This document shows positions 1 through 10,034 of a DNA stretch of 64,000 nucleotides, piece after piece. Position 1 is the first letter of the stretch, and each line of letters begins with the position of its first letter. Position numbers and translations under genes: made by a program. Origin of the DNA: Legionella sp. (GTDB lineage: Bacteria > Pseudomonadota > Gammaproteobacteria > Legionellales > Legionellaceae); the NCBI GenBank assembly GCA_002786205.1, contig PEQM01000041.1, positions 1-64,000 of the forward strand, given 5' to 3'. A model generated the notes under the pieces. The model did not search any database. It saw only the letters and a list, made by a program, of their open reading frames with translations, and was not told the DNA's origin.

Positions 1-150
1 CCAACAGCGCAACCATTTTTTTTATTCGAGTTTTATCCGTGAGATGCGTGTCCGCAAAGTTAAATCCACGCCCTTTAAAACAGCCAAACAGGCATTCAAT
101 TTCCCAGCGAAGACCATATGTTGCAATGGCTGTTTCAGGTACTTCATATG
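1..150 (-). pseudogene. IS4-family transposase remnant, C-terminal part, running off the window start
   Basis: Minus-strand translation of ~1-147 reads ...EVPETAIATYGLRWEIECLFGCFKGRGFNFADTHLTDKTRIKKMVALL, which fits the IS4 YREK signature Y-(2)-R-(3)-E-(6)-K. An in-frame TGA lies just upstream and no N-terminal part is visible. The + strand ORF 39-230 is its antisense. Confidence 0.75.
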
Positions 151-207
151 ATTTTCATTGTGTGTCAGCGAGTTATCTTAATTTACTTCTGTGCCACTTC
201 AGAAATG

Positions 208-241
208 GTTGCCCGCCTGCGCGGGCATGACAGGTTTTTTT
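208..241. repeat. Short palindromic REP-like element (TGCCCGC-CTGC-GCGGGCA) followed by a T-run
   Basis: 7 bp perfect stem with 4 nt loop, then tgacaggtttttttgtca, in the gap between the transposase remnant and the next gene. Confidence 0.5.
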
Positions 242-367
242 GTCATGGACAGAGGCTCTTAATTTAGCTTTGTTTTTAACTTGAGCATCTCCTGGATGTC
301 TCAGACAAGCCGAGGCACGTAGGCGAGGGGAGCAATGGTCAACACGCCCTAGTCACTTTCAAGGCGG

Positions 368-2011
368 CTATTCCTTATTCAGATACGTTTTACGCTCTTG
401 CATGGTTTCAATGCTGTTGATCACTGTTTGCTTGCAAATTTCTTGCATGACAGGAATGTCTTTGAGCACATGCCCTGTTTTAATCGCATGGGCGATGAGA
501 AAACTGTCTTGCCAGCTTTTTTCATTTTTTTTCTCTTTGGCTTTTAGCCACAAGGCAACCCATAAAAAATGAAATTGCCATCGGGCTCTGTCGCTTTCAA
601 AGGCTTCAATGAAGACCTCTTGAATGGCATCGGCCAAGCGGCAAATTTTAATGCCATCCACATAGCTGCTGTTATGATTGACTATTTTGTCTATCGCAGC
701 ACTTTCCAGATACCAGGATTCGGTAAATGGTTTGTTCTTTAACCAGGACTTGGAACGTTTGAAAGACTGTGCAATCACCTCTTCGGTAAAAGGACTTATC
801 TCAACGCTCAATTGTGTAAACAAGGATTCAATATCTAATGTATTAGGACGAAAGCGCAATGCCAAGAGTTCATGCAACTCTAAAAAATACAGATTAGGAA
901 CATCACCTTGTGCGATGGTGACTGCCAGGAAGTGCTCAAGCATTAGCTTAAAATAAATACTGTCCACATCTCTTAAAGTCACATTTTCTTCAAAAGCCTG
1001 ATGGTAGTAATCTGCTACTTCGGCGGCAGAAATCTCCGGCGTAATCCAGGTGTCTTTAATTCCTGCCTGATATTTTAATAACAAGCCGCCCAAACGATTT
1101 TTCCGCCCTTTGCCTGCATGAATAAAAAGCCCTTGAGAACCACTGCCATCGACTTCTGTTGCCTTCACCTTAAACTCACATGCAGGCAATTCCGGAGCAA
1201 AAATAACCCCCTTTTTTCTTTGCGCTTTAATCCAACGATCAAAAGTAGCCTGATATCTGGCGGGGTACCAGGATTGAATGGTTTGCAATCGGGACAGCGA
1301 TATCGATGATAAACTAATTTGTGGCATCAGCTGCTCTAGAGTGGACAAAACAGTCTCTCTTACTTCAGCCTTGGGATGGAGTAAAGTCAAGAGCGCAATG
1401 TCCCCGCCTTCAGGCAGACTAAACAAATCCATAACCAAATCAATAAAAAAATCAGCCGGCATAGCATAACTTTGAGCAAAAAAATGCTCTGCTATTTCAA
1501 AAATAGACAAATCCGATAATTCATGAATTAAATCACGAATGGCATCGAGGTGAGATTGTTCATTGCCTTCGAAATCATCCTCTTCGCCTTCTTCATTGGC
1601 CAAATCAAAATAAGCATCTTTTAATTCTTGTGTCAGCTCTGCATGCACATCATAAAAGGCATTTAATACAGGCAACCAATAAGTTAAACTGTGTCGATGC
1701 TCATTAATAAACCCAGCCAATTGATTCATCAATTGTGTCAAGGCCTTGGTAAAACTCTTATTATGATTTTCTGATGCGGCCTGCAATTGCGCCAGACAAA
1801 TATCAAAAGCAAAAATACAGGCCGAATAAATAGGCGAGCGGGCCTGAATCGCCTCTTCATCCAGGTTATTCAACAACTCAATAATTTGAAAAGCATATTC
1901 TGGTCGCTGAAAAAAAATAGCATACAATTGAGGCTCTGGCTCTTCCTCTTTATCGATGAGTACTGCCATTTCCGCCAAGACACGGTGTAACTCTTCCAGC
2001 AGAGGGCTCAT
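368..2011 (-). CDS. Hypothetical acidic protein, 547 aa
   Basis: Long ORF abutting yciA-like gene (4 bp overlap at 2008-2011); no family recognised. Confidence 0.8.
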   Translation of the reverse strand: MSPLLEELHRVLAEMAVLIDKEEEPEPQLYAIFFQRPEYAFQIIELLNNLDEEAIQARSPIYSACIFAFDICLAQLQAASENHNKSFTKALTQLMNQLAGFINEHRHSLTYWLPVLNAFYDVHAELTQELKDAYFDLANEEGEEDDFEGNEQSHLDAIRDLIHELSDLSIFEIAEHFFAQSYAMPADFFIDLVMDLFSLPEGGDIALLTLLHPKAEVRETVLSTLEQLMPQISLSSISLSRLQTIQSWYPARYQATFDRWIKAQRKKGVIFAPELPACEFKVKATEVDGSGSQGLFIHAGKGRKNRLGGLLLKYQAGIKDTWITPEISAAEVADYYHQAFEENVTLRDVDSIYFKLMLEHFLAVTIAQGDVPNLYFLELHELLALRFRPNTLDIESLFTQLSVEISPFTEEVIAQSFKRSKSWLKNKPFTESWYLESAAIDKIVNHNSSYVDGIKICRLADAIQEVFIEAFESDRARWQFHFLWVALWLKAKEKKNEKSWQDSFLIAHAIKTGHVLKDIPVMQEICKQTVINSIETMQERKTYLNKE

Positions 2012-2388
2012 GCTTGCATCACTTTTCTGGGTTTGCCTTGCTCATCCACCGCCACAGCAACAAAGGTACCTTTAGTGACTTGATAAACCTCTTGTTGATC
2101 CGGAGGCATAGCCCAAACTTCAACATTCATTGTCATTGATGAGTTGCCAACCTTCACCAAGGTCACATAGCAACTGACGACACAGCCTACATGAACGGGC
2201 TTTAGAAAAGTCATCGAATTGATTGCGACCGTAACAATTCGTCCTTTAGAAACACGTTTTGCCAAAATGCCCATGGCCAAATCCATTTGCGCCACTATCC
2301 AGCCACCAAAAATATCACCATTAGCATTAGTGTCCATAGGCATAGCCAAGGTTTGAATGGTTAATTCCCCAACAGGCATTTTGCTCAT
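2008..2388 (-). CDS. yciA: Acyl-CoA thioesterase, YciA-like hotdog fold
   Basis: PVGELTIQTLAMPMDTNANGDIFGGWIVAQMDLA is the typical acyl-CoA hydrolase motif. Confidence 0.85.
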   Translation of the reverse strand: MSKMPVGELTIQTLAMPMDTNANGDIFGGWIVAQMDLAMGILAKRVSKGRIVTVAINSMTFLKPVHVGCVVSCYVTLVKVGNSSMTMNVEVWAMPPDQQEVYQVTKGTFVAVAVDEQGKPRKVMQA

Positions 2389-2394
2389 CCTGAG

Positions 2395-4740
2395 TTAACT
2401 CCCTTTTTTTAATTTAGCCAAAGCATCTGCCATCGCTGTATTGAATATGGTTTTCTTCACCGGTTCTGCTTTTTTAACCGGCACAGGGGCTTTTTTGGCG
2501 CCCATTTTTTTATCCTGATTTTTTTTCACCAAGGCATGCGGTTTGGCTGTTTTTTTAGCCGCTGTTGCCGATGCATCTTGCAGTTTCATGCTAAGACCAA
2601 TGCGTTTTCGTGCTTTGTCTACTTCGATTACTTTTACGGTGATAATGTCACCTGCTTTCACGACCGATGCAGGATCTGAAATAAAGCGGTTAGTCATGGC
2701 TGAAATATGAACTAATCCGTCTTGATGAACCCCTATATCCACGAAAGCACCAAAATTAGTGACATTACTCACCACACCCTCAAGAATCATACCGGTCTCT
2801 AAATGAGAAATGTCTTCAACGCCCTCTTTAAATTGCACTGTTTTAAACTCAGGTCGTGGATCGCGACCAGGCTTTTCCAGTTCTTGCAAAACATCTAAAA
2901 CGGTAGGGACACCGCAATCCTCGTTGGCGAAATCGGCCGCATTAATACTGCGTAACAACTCACGATTACCAATGAGCTCTTGCACGGGCAATTGCTTGTC
3001 AGCCGCAATACGCTCTACCAGCGAATAAGATTCCGGATGCACACAAGAGGCATCTAATACATTATCGCCTTGAGCAATACGCAAAAAGCCTGCTGCTTGT
3101 TGAAAAGCCTTTTCACCCATTCTTTGAATGTTTTTTAATTGTTCTCTGTTTTTAAATGCCCCATGTTCATCACGATAAAGAACAATATTTTTAGCCAAAG
3201 TCTCATTCAATCCAGAAATATGACTCAATAAGGCAGCTGATGCCGTATTAACATCCACCCCCACGGCGTTCACACAATCTTCTACTACGCCGTCTAAAGA
3301 GCGCGCCAGGCGTGCTTGATTGACATCGTGCTGATACTGACCCACCCCTATTGATTTGGCTTCAATTTTCACCAGCTCTGCCAGCGGGTCTTGTACTCGT
3401 CTGGCAATAGACACAGCACCTCTTAAGGTCACATCCAGATCAGGAAATTCCTGGGCGGCCAGTTCAGAGGCCGAATACACGGAAGCGCCCGCTTCACTGA
3501 CGACCACTTTCGTCAAATTCAAATCCGGATACATTTTAATCAGATCCGCCACCAGCCGCTCGGTCTCACGCGAACCGGTACCATTGCCTATGCTGATTAA
3601 ATTCACCTGATATTTGGCGGCCAATTTGGCCAAATCAGCCAGGGATTGATGCCACTCATTTTGTGGTGCAAAAGGAAAAATCACCGTGTAATCCAAAAGT
3701 TTTCCTGTTGCATCGACGACCACTGTTTTGACGCCAGTACGAATACCTGGATCAAGACCAATGGTAATTTGTGGACCGGCCGGTGCGGCCAGCAAGAGAT
3801 CTTTTAAATTCTTGGAAAAAACTTTAATGGCTTCTTCATCAGCCAGCTCTCTTAATCGGGTTAACAGCTCCAATTCCAACTTGGTTACCAGCTTTATTTT
3901 CCATGTCATCCGAATGGTTTCTAATAACCAGGCGTCCGCTTTCCTTTGCTGATCAACAATATGAAAATAGGAGGCTAATCTTTGCTCACCATAGTCTTTC
4001 TCTGTCTCCGGCAATACCAGACTCAACTGCAATACATTTTCTCTTCTGCCACGAAACAAAGCCAAAGCCCGGTGTGAGGGTATTTTTTTAATGGCTTCTG
4101 CATAGTCAAAATAATCTGAAAACTTACTAATGGTCTCTTTTTTCTTGGAGGATCCCATCGATTTAAGCATGGCATGTTGCCATAAATACTCACGCAACTC
4201 ATGTAGCAAAGTAGCATCTTCGGCAAAATGCTCCATTAAAATATGACGTGCCCCGTCTAATGCCGTTGATGCATCGATAATGCCCAACTCTTCATTAATA
4301 AAACCGGCAGCAAAAGCTTCTGGCTCCAAATTCGGATCCTGCAAGAGACCATCAGCCAATCCTTGTAAGCCTGCTTCAATCGCTATTTGTGCTTTGGTGC
4401 GTCGTTTGGGTCTAAAGGGCAAATACACGTCTTCCAATCGTGTTTTGGTGTCCGCTTGCAAAATCAGCTGCTCTAATTCAGGTGTCAGTTTGTCTTGCTC
4501 ACGAATGGAATTCAATACCACCTGACGGCGCTCTCCCAATTCGCGTAAATACAACAACCGTTCCGCCAAATAGCGCAACTGACTGTCATCCAGGCCACCC
4601 GTAGCCTCTTTGCGATAACGAGCAATAAACGGTACGGTTGCGCCTTCATCCAGCAAATGAATCGCAGTCTCAATTTGCGAGACTTTCACTTTAAGTTCTT
4701 GAGCGATAATCGCTGCTGATGTCAACATCTCTTGCATCAT
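2395..4740 (-). CDS. tex: Tex family transcription accessory protein (S1 domain)
   Basis: 781 aa; VPFIARYRKEATGGLDDSQLR N-terminus, IGLDPGIRTG YqgF-like segment, C-terminal S1 domain (GMILEGVVSNVTNFGAFVDIGVHQDGLVHIS). Confidence 0.95.
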   Translation of the reverse strand: MMQEMLTSAAIIAQELKVKVSQIETAIHLLDEGATVPFIARYRKEATGGLDDSQLRYLAERLLYLRELGERRQVVLNSIREQDKLTPELEQLILQADTKTRLEDVYLPFRPKRRTKAQIAIEAGLQGLADGLLQDPNLEPEAFAAGFINEELGIIDASTALDGARHILMEHFAEDATLLHELREYLWQHAMLKSMGSSKKKETISKFSDYFDYAEAIKKIPSHRALALFRGRRENVLQLSLVLPETEKDYGEQRLASYFHIVDQQRKADAWLLETIRMTWKIKLVTKLELELLTRLRELADEEAIKVFSKNLKDLLLAAPAGPQITIGLDPGIRTGVKTVVVDATGKLLDYTVIFPFAPQNEWHQSLADLAKLAAKYQVNLISIGNGTGSRETERLVADLIKMYPDLNLTKVVVSEAGASVYSASELAAQEFPDLDVTLRGAVSIARRVQDPLAELVKIEAKSIGVGQYQHDVNQARLARSLDGVVEDCVNAVGVDVNTASAALLSHISGLNETLAKNIVLYRDEHGAFKNREQLKNIQRMGEKAFQQAAGFLRIAQGDNVLDASCVHPESYSLVERIAADKQLPVQELIGNRELLRSINAADFANEDCGVPTVLDVLQELEKPGRDPRPEFKTVQFKEGVEDISHLETGMILEGVVSNVTNFGAFVDIGVHQDGLVHISAMTNRFISDPASVVKAGDIITVKVIEVDKARKRIGLSMKLQDASATAAKKTAKPHALVKKNQDKKMGAKKAPVPVKKAEPVKKTIFNTAMADALAKLKKGS

Positions 4741-4833
4741 TTACATCCTCGTCTACATAATAAAAAATACCGAAATAAATACAGCGCCTGTCACTCTAAG
4801 GCGACAGCACCGCTGCCAAATTCAATCCTTACT

Positions 4834-6651
4834 TTACTCTACTGTCACCGATTTTGCCAAATTTCGCGGCTGATCTACATCTGTACCTTTCGCTACAGCC
4901 ACATGATAAGCCAATAATTGCAGTGGCAAGGTATAAATTATCGGTGCCACCCATGAGCCACAATAAGGAACTTTTATTAGCCGGTTGCCATTAGCATGCC
5001 ATGTCTGTGTGTCGTCAGCAAAGACAAATAATTGCCCCCCCCTGGCACTGACCTCATGCAAATTGGATTTTAGCTTGTCCAGTAATTCATCATTGGGTGC
5101 GACAGCAATCACCGGCATGGCATCGTCGACTAATGCCAACGGCCCATGTTTTAACTCTCCAGCAGGATAGGCTTCGGCATGAATATAAGAAATTTCTTTT
5201 AATTTTAACGCGCCTTCCAATGCCACCGGATATTGAACACCTCGTCCCAAAAACAGCGCATGATTTTTTTGCACAAACAAAGCAGCCAATGCTTCAATTT
5301 CTTCATTCATGGCGGTCAGTGTACGCTCACAGCAGCCCGGCAAATCGGCTAATTGTTGCAGCACTTCTTCTGAGCGCTGATCTGGACATAAAGCAGCAGA
5401 CAACATGAGAAAGGCTGCTAATTGGGTAGTAAAGGCTTTGGTTGATGCCACACCAATTTCTGTACCTGCACGGGTTAAAAACGCACAATCGGCTTCACGT
5501 ACCAAAGTGCTGGTCGCCACATTACAAATAGCCAGACTGGCTAAGTAGTTCGATGCTTTTGCCTTGTATAAGGCGGCCAGGGTATCGGCCGTTTCGCCAG
5601 ACTGAGAAACAGAAACAAACAAAGTGTCTTTCGGCACCACCACATCCCGGTAACGGTATTCGCTGGCGATTTCAACTTGAGCAGGAATCCCTGCTAAAGA
5701 TTCAAGCCAATACTTGGCAATCATGCCGGCATGATAGCTGGTACCGCAAGCGACGATATGAATTTGTTTGATATTGGGAAAAACAGTGGCCGCACGCTCA
5801 CCAAAACTGGCACGTAATACCTCGATGCTGTTAATTCGTCCTTCTATGGTGTCGGCCAACACTTTCGACTGCTCAAAGATTTCTTTTAGCATGAAATGTC
5901 GATAAGAGCCTTTGCTTATCATTTCTGCATCATTGTTTAATGGCAATGCATTACGCACTACCAAATGACCAGCAGCGTCAAATACTTGTACGCTGTTCGC
6001 CGTTAATCGTGCGCTATCGCCCTCTTCCAGATAAATAACCTCTGCGGCAAAGGCTCGTAACGCCAAGGCATCAGACGCAATAAAGTGCTCCCCTATTCCT
6101 ACGCCAATAACCAAAGGGCTACCCTTGCGAATAGCAATAAGCTCATCAGGAGAAGCCTGGTGCATCACACCTAAGGCAAAAGCACCTTGCATTTCATTGG
6201 CTGCTTTTTGTACCGCAGACAACAAATCAAAACACTCTTTGTAATAACGATGAATGAGATGCGCGGCCACTTCCGTATCGGTTTCCGAGGTAAACAGGTA
6301 GCCCTCTTCCAGTAAGCGGTGACGTAATAGGTCATGATTTTCAATAATGCCATTGTGAACCAATGCAATCTCACCATGAGACAAATGCGGATGGGCATTT
6401 TGCTCTGAAGGTTTACCATGCGTGGCCCATCGCGTGTGAGCAATCCCTGTCGTCCCTGTAATGGCTGTCTCTTGCATGGCATCAGCGAGATTTTGCACTT
6501 TCCCTTGCGTGCGCACACGCTTTAAGCGGTGTTGCGCATCCATCACAGCAATCCCTGCAGAATCATAACCTCTGTATTCCAAACGACGTAAACCTTCTAG
6601 CAATACTTTGCTAATATCCCTTTCCGACACTGCTCCCATAATACCGCACAT
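4834..6651 (-). CDS. glmS: Glutamine--fructose-6-phosphate aminotransferase (isomerizing)
   Basis: MCGIMGAVSERD N-terminal GATase II; two SIS domains; C-terminus DQPRNLAKSVTVE. Confidence 0.97.
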   Translation of the reverse strand: MCGIMGAVSERDISKVLLEGLRRLEYRGYDSAGIAVMDAQHRLKRVRTQGKVQNLADAMQETAITGTTGIAHTRWATHGKPSEQNAHPHLSHGEIALVHNGIIENHDLLRHRLLEEGYLFTSETDTEVAAHLIHRYYKECFDLLSAVQKAANEMQGAFALGVMHQASPDELIAIRKGSPLVIGVGIGEHFIASDALALRAFAAEVIYLEEGDSARLTANSVQVFDAAGHLVVRNALPLNNDAEMISKGSYRHFMLKEIFEQSKVLADTIEGRINSIEVLRASFGERAATVFPNIKQIHIVACGTSYHAGMIAKYWLESLAGIPAQVEIASEYRYRDVVVPKDTLFVSVSQSGETADTLAALYKAKASNYLASLAICNVATSTLVREADCAFLTRAGTEIGVASTKAFTTQLAAFLMLSAALCPDQRSEEVLQQLADLPGCCERTLTAMNEEIEALAALFVQKNHALFLGRGVQYPVALEGALKLKEISYIHAEAYPAGELKHGPLALVDDAMPVIAVAPNDELLDKLKSNLHEVSARGGQLFVFADDTQTWHANGNRLIKVPYCGSWVAPIIYTLPLQLLAYHVAVAKGTDVDQPRNLAKSVTVE

Positions 6652-6986
6652 AAGACACTCCTCACCGCACTCATCCAGAATGCATCAACGCTGTTCGCTT
6701 GCTTTTGCAATATTTTTTACCGGACGATACAGCCTGTTCATGAAAAACAAAAATTATGACATACTCTTGCCAAATCATGAACTAATTTTGCTGTTTGGAC
6801 CTTAGTATCGGGTAAAAATACAGGCATCAGGATGGATTTGTTTCCTCTTGCTTCATCGAGAAGGCCTATCTCACCAAAAGAAAGACAAAAATCAATCAAT
6901 ATGCCTTGCAAAAGAACGTTTCTCTTGCCTAAAAGAAGAAAAAATGCTATGTTTCAGCCATTACTTAGTTCTAGGTCAGGTGTTTT

Positions 6987-7748
6987 GTGAATTCTATAGT
7001 GATTGCTTCTTTTTATAAATTTGTCCCTTTAACTGATTTTGAATCACTGCGAGAACCTCTTTTAGCAGCGATGCATGACCACCAGATAAAAGGCACTATT
7101 ATTTTGGCTTCTGAAGGCATTAACGGCAGTTTTGCGGGTACGCGCGAACAAATGGATGCTTATTATGCCTATATTCGCCAGGACAGTCGTCTGAGCGACC
7201 TCCGCTTTAAAGAAACCTTTGACCCCTGCAATCCGTTTGACAAAGCCAAAGTCAAACTAAGAAAAGAAATTGTCACCATGGGCGTGAAAGATGTAGACCC
7301 CCTGACGACGGTAGGCACCTACCTGACGCCGGAAGAGTGGCATGAATTAATTCAAGACCCCGAGGTCGTACTCATTGACACTCGAAATGATTATGAATTT
7401 GAGCTGGGTACTTTTAAAAATGCCATTAACCCCATTACAGAGAACTTTAGAGAATTTCCGGATTATGTAGCCAATGAATTAAGTGAGCACAAAGAGAAAA
7501 AAATTGCCATGTTTTGCACAGGAGGCATCCGCTGCGAGAAATCAACAGCCTACTTATTGGAACAAGGCTTTCAAAACGTGTACCATCTAAAAGATGGGAT
7601 ATTGAATTATATCGAAACCATTCCTGAAGAAAACTCTTTATGGACAGGAAGCTGCTTTGTCTTTGATAACCGAGTAGCCGTTAACCACAATCTGGAACGT
7701 GTGTCACCGCAATTACCGCTTGATTACAAATACGAACGTTCTAAATAA
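6987..7748 (+). CDS. trhO: tRNA uridine(34) hydroxylase / rhodanese-domain protein TrhO (YceA)
   Basis: [10 protein letters not shown]; rhodanese loop [10 protein letters not shown]. Confidence 0.9.
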   Translation: MNSIVIASFYKFVPLTDFESLREPLLAAMHDHQIKGTIILASEGINGSFAGTREQMDAYYAYIRQDSRLSDLRFKETFDPCNPFDKAKVKLRKEIVTMGVKDVDPLTTVGTYLTPEEWHELIQDPEVVLIDTRNDYEFELGTFKNAINPITENFREFPDYVANELSEHKEKKIAMFCTGGIRCEKSTAYLLEQGFQNVYHLKDGILNYIETIPEENSLWTGSCFVFDNRVAVNHNLERVSPQLPLDYKYERSK

Positions 7749-7765
7749 GACAGACAAGGTATTTT

Positions 7766-8233
7766 ATGGCCACGCCAAAATCTTTTAGCGCCACCATCGC
7801 ACTGAATAAAAAAGCCGGTTTTGATTATTTTATTGAAGTACAATACGAAGCGGGTCTGGTTCTTGAAGGATGGGAAGTTAAAAGTTTACGCGCAGGAAAA
7901 GTGAATATTGCGGATGCCCATATTATCATTAAAAATGGTGAAGCTTTTTTGTTGGGCGCCCAGATTAATCCCTTGCAAACAGCGTCTACTCACATTCATC
8001 CCGACCCCATACGCACACGAAAATTACTGCTTAATCGCAAAGAATTAAGTTCACTCATCGGCAGTGTAGAGCGCCAAGGCTATACCATAGTGCCTTTGTC
8101 TTTGTATTGGAAAAAAAACAACATCAAGCTCAAAATTGCGCTGGCCAAGGGGAAAAAAGAGCATGACAAGCGTGATACCATCAAAGCCAGAGAATGGCAA
8201 AGAGACCGTTCTCGTTTGATGAAAAACAAATAA
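7766..8233 (+). CDS. smpB: SsrA-binding protein SmpB
   Basis: [24 protein letters not shown]-terminal [20 protein letters not shown]. Confidence 0.96.
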   Translation: MATPKSFSATIALNKKAGFDYFIEVQYEAGLVLEGWEVKSLRAGKVNIADAHIIIKNGEAFLLGAQINPLQTASTHIHPDPIRTRKLLLNRKELSSLIGSVERQGYTIVPLSLYWKKNNIKLKIALAKGKKEHDKRDTIKAREWQRDRSRLMKNK

Positions 8234-8242
8234 GGATTCATT

Positions 8243-8710
8243 ATGGAACAAGGCCAATCCCTCCCTGACCTGCATTTTGTGGCAACCAATCAAGTGCAAG
8301 GAAATCTGACGCAGTATCAAGGGCGTTTTCTTATCCTTTATTTTTATCCCAAAGACTCCACACCAGGCTGCACGCTGGAAGGACAGCAATTTCGGGATGC
8401 CTATCCTGATTTTTGCAGCCATGAAGCAACCATTTTCGGCATCTCCCGTGACAGCCTCAAGTCCCATGAGCGGTTTAAAGAAAAACAACAGTTCCCTTTT
8501 GAATTAATCAGTGATGCCGATGAGCAACTATGTCAATACTTTGATGTCATTAAAATGAAATCCATGTATGGCAAATCCGTGCGTGGCATAGAGCGCAGTA
8601 CTTTTATTTTTAACCCACAAGGCATTTTAATGCAGGCATGGCGTAAAGTAAAAGTAGCAGGTCATGTGGCAGAGGTCCTGGCCACCTTGCAAACACATCA
8701 GGTGAATTAA
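8243..8710 (+). CDS. bcp: Peroxiredoxin Bcp/PrxQ
   Basis: YFYPKDSTPGCTLEGQQFRD peroxidatic Cys motif. Confidence 0.95.
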   Translation: MEQGQSLPDLHFVATNQVQGNLTQYQGRFLILYFYPKDSTPGCTLEGQQFRDAYPDFCSHEATIFGISRDSLKSHERFKEKQQFPFELISDADEQLCQYFDVIKMKSMYGKSVRGIERSTFIFNPQGILMQAWRKVKVAGHVAEVLATLQTHQVN

Positions 8711-8715
8711 CTTTT

Positions 8716-9912
8716 ATGCTGCATCGTTCCATTCAATTAAGCATAGTCAGTGCGGCAGCAGTCATCACGCTTATTGCAACAGACATGATGCTGCCCAGTC
8801 TGCCACATATTATGACCTTTTTTGGTGTATCGGCCAATGAGGTCAAAATGCTGCTGTCTTTTTTTATGTTGGGACAGTTTTGCACTGTACTCCCTTGGGG
8901 CATCATTACGGATCATCTGGGCAAAAGCAAGGCCATGCTGTTAGGCATGATTGGTTTTTTTATCGGCTCTCTTTTAAGTCTGATCGACCATTCCATTTAT
9001 CTGTTGTTTTTTGCTCGCTTTATACAAGGTGCCAGCTCTATTGTCGTACCTGTTGCAGGCTGGGCTTTAATCCAAGACCTTTATCCTAAAAAAGAAGGCA
9101 TCAATGCCTTGGCCAAGGTGAGCATGCTCACCGCCATAGTCCCATTGTTCGCACCTTTTGTTGGTGGGCTTCTCGATAAAAATTTTGGCTGGCGTAGCTC
9201 TTTTTATTGTATTGCGCTAGGTGCTTTTCTGTTATGCCTGATTTTTTCTGTCTTGCCTCGCCCCTCTTTACCTGAAAAAAAACCTTTAGCCTCGTTAAAA
9301 TCCCGCTGGGCTGTCTATGGACTCATTTTAAAAAACCGAACGTTCTTGTCTTACGTGGCTTTATTTGGTGTTTTCAATTGTGGGGAATGGTGCTTTCTCA
9401 CCGTAGCTCCTTTTTATTACGCATCCAAAGGGATGGACTCTGCAAACATCGGCTTTTTACTCACCTTAACCTCTATTGGTTTTGTTATGGGTTCCTTTCT
9501 AACCCCGAAGCTGCTTGCTCTTTGGGGAATGGACAAACTGATCAATAACAGCATCTTCCTGGCTTTTTTAAGCAGCGTCTTCATGCTGATGGGAGACCAA
9601 CTGCATTGGTTTGCTGTGCCGTGGTTTAGTGCTTTAATTTTCAGTATTTATCTGACTGGCTCAGCCCTCTTATGGAGCTGTACCACCTCACAAGCCCTGG
9701 CGTGTTTTGAAGGCCATAAAGGCGCTGCTTCTGCCGTTCGTTGCTTGCTTATGCTGTGTTTTGCCTTTTTAGGAACCTTTATGGGGCGCATCATGCCTCA
9801 TAACACTTTACTAGCCAGTGGCTTTTTATTACTGGCTACGGCGATGGCCGCTTTTATGCTCTTTAATCAAAGCAGCTTTAAAAAAATTCGCCTCCTTAAT
9901 GAATCCACATAG
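8716..9912 (+). CDS. MFS transporter, Bcr/CflA-type
   Basis: 398 aa, ~12 hydrophobic segments, ATDMMLPSLPHI motif near the N-terminus. Confidence 0.85.
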   Translation: MLHRSIQLSIVSAAAVITLIATDMMLPSLPHIMTFFGVSANEVKMLLSFFMLGQFCTVLPWGIITDHLGKSKAMLLGMIGFFIGSLLSLIDHSIYLLFFARFIQGASSIVVPVAGWALIQDLYPKKEGINALAKVSMLTAIVPLFAPFVGGLLDKNFGWRSSFYCIALGAFLLCLIFSVLPRPSLPEKKPLASLKSRWAVYGLILKNRTFLSYVALFGVFNCGEWCFLTVAPFYYASKGMDSANIGFLLTLTSIGFVMGSFLTPKLLALWGMDKLINNSIFLAFLSSVFMLMGDQLHWFAVPWFSALIFSIYLTGSALLWSCTTSQALACFEGHKGAASAVRCLLMLCFAFLGTFMGRIMPHNTLLASGFLLLATAMAAFMLFNQSSFKKIRLLNEST

Positions 9913-10034
9913 AAAATCGACCACCTTCATATAATACTTGACGCCTGAAGTCTTGCTAAGCACAATAAAGAAAAGCGCTTTTGCTTTAACGCGCTGAGAT
10001 GAAAGACTAATTCTTTGGCTCATGGGGGTGGTTT

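Noticed and set aside
39-230. 63-aa + strand ORF
   Set aside because: Antisense to the IS4 transposase remnant, which has a recognisable motif in the minus frame.
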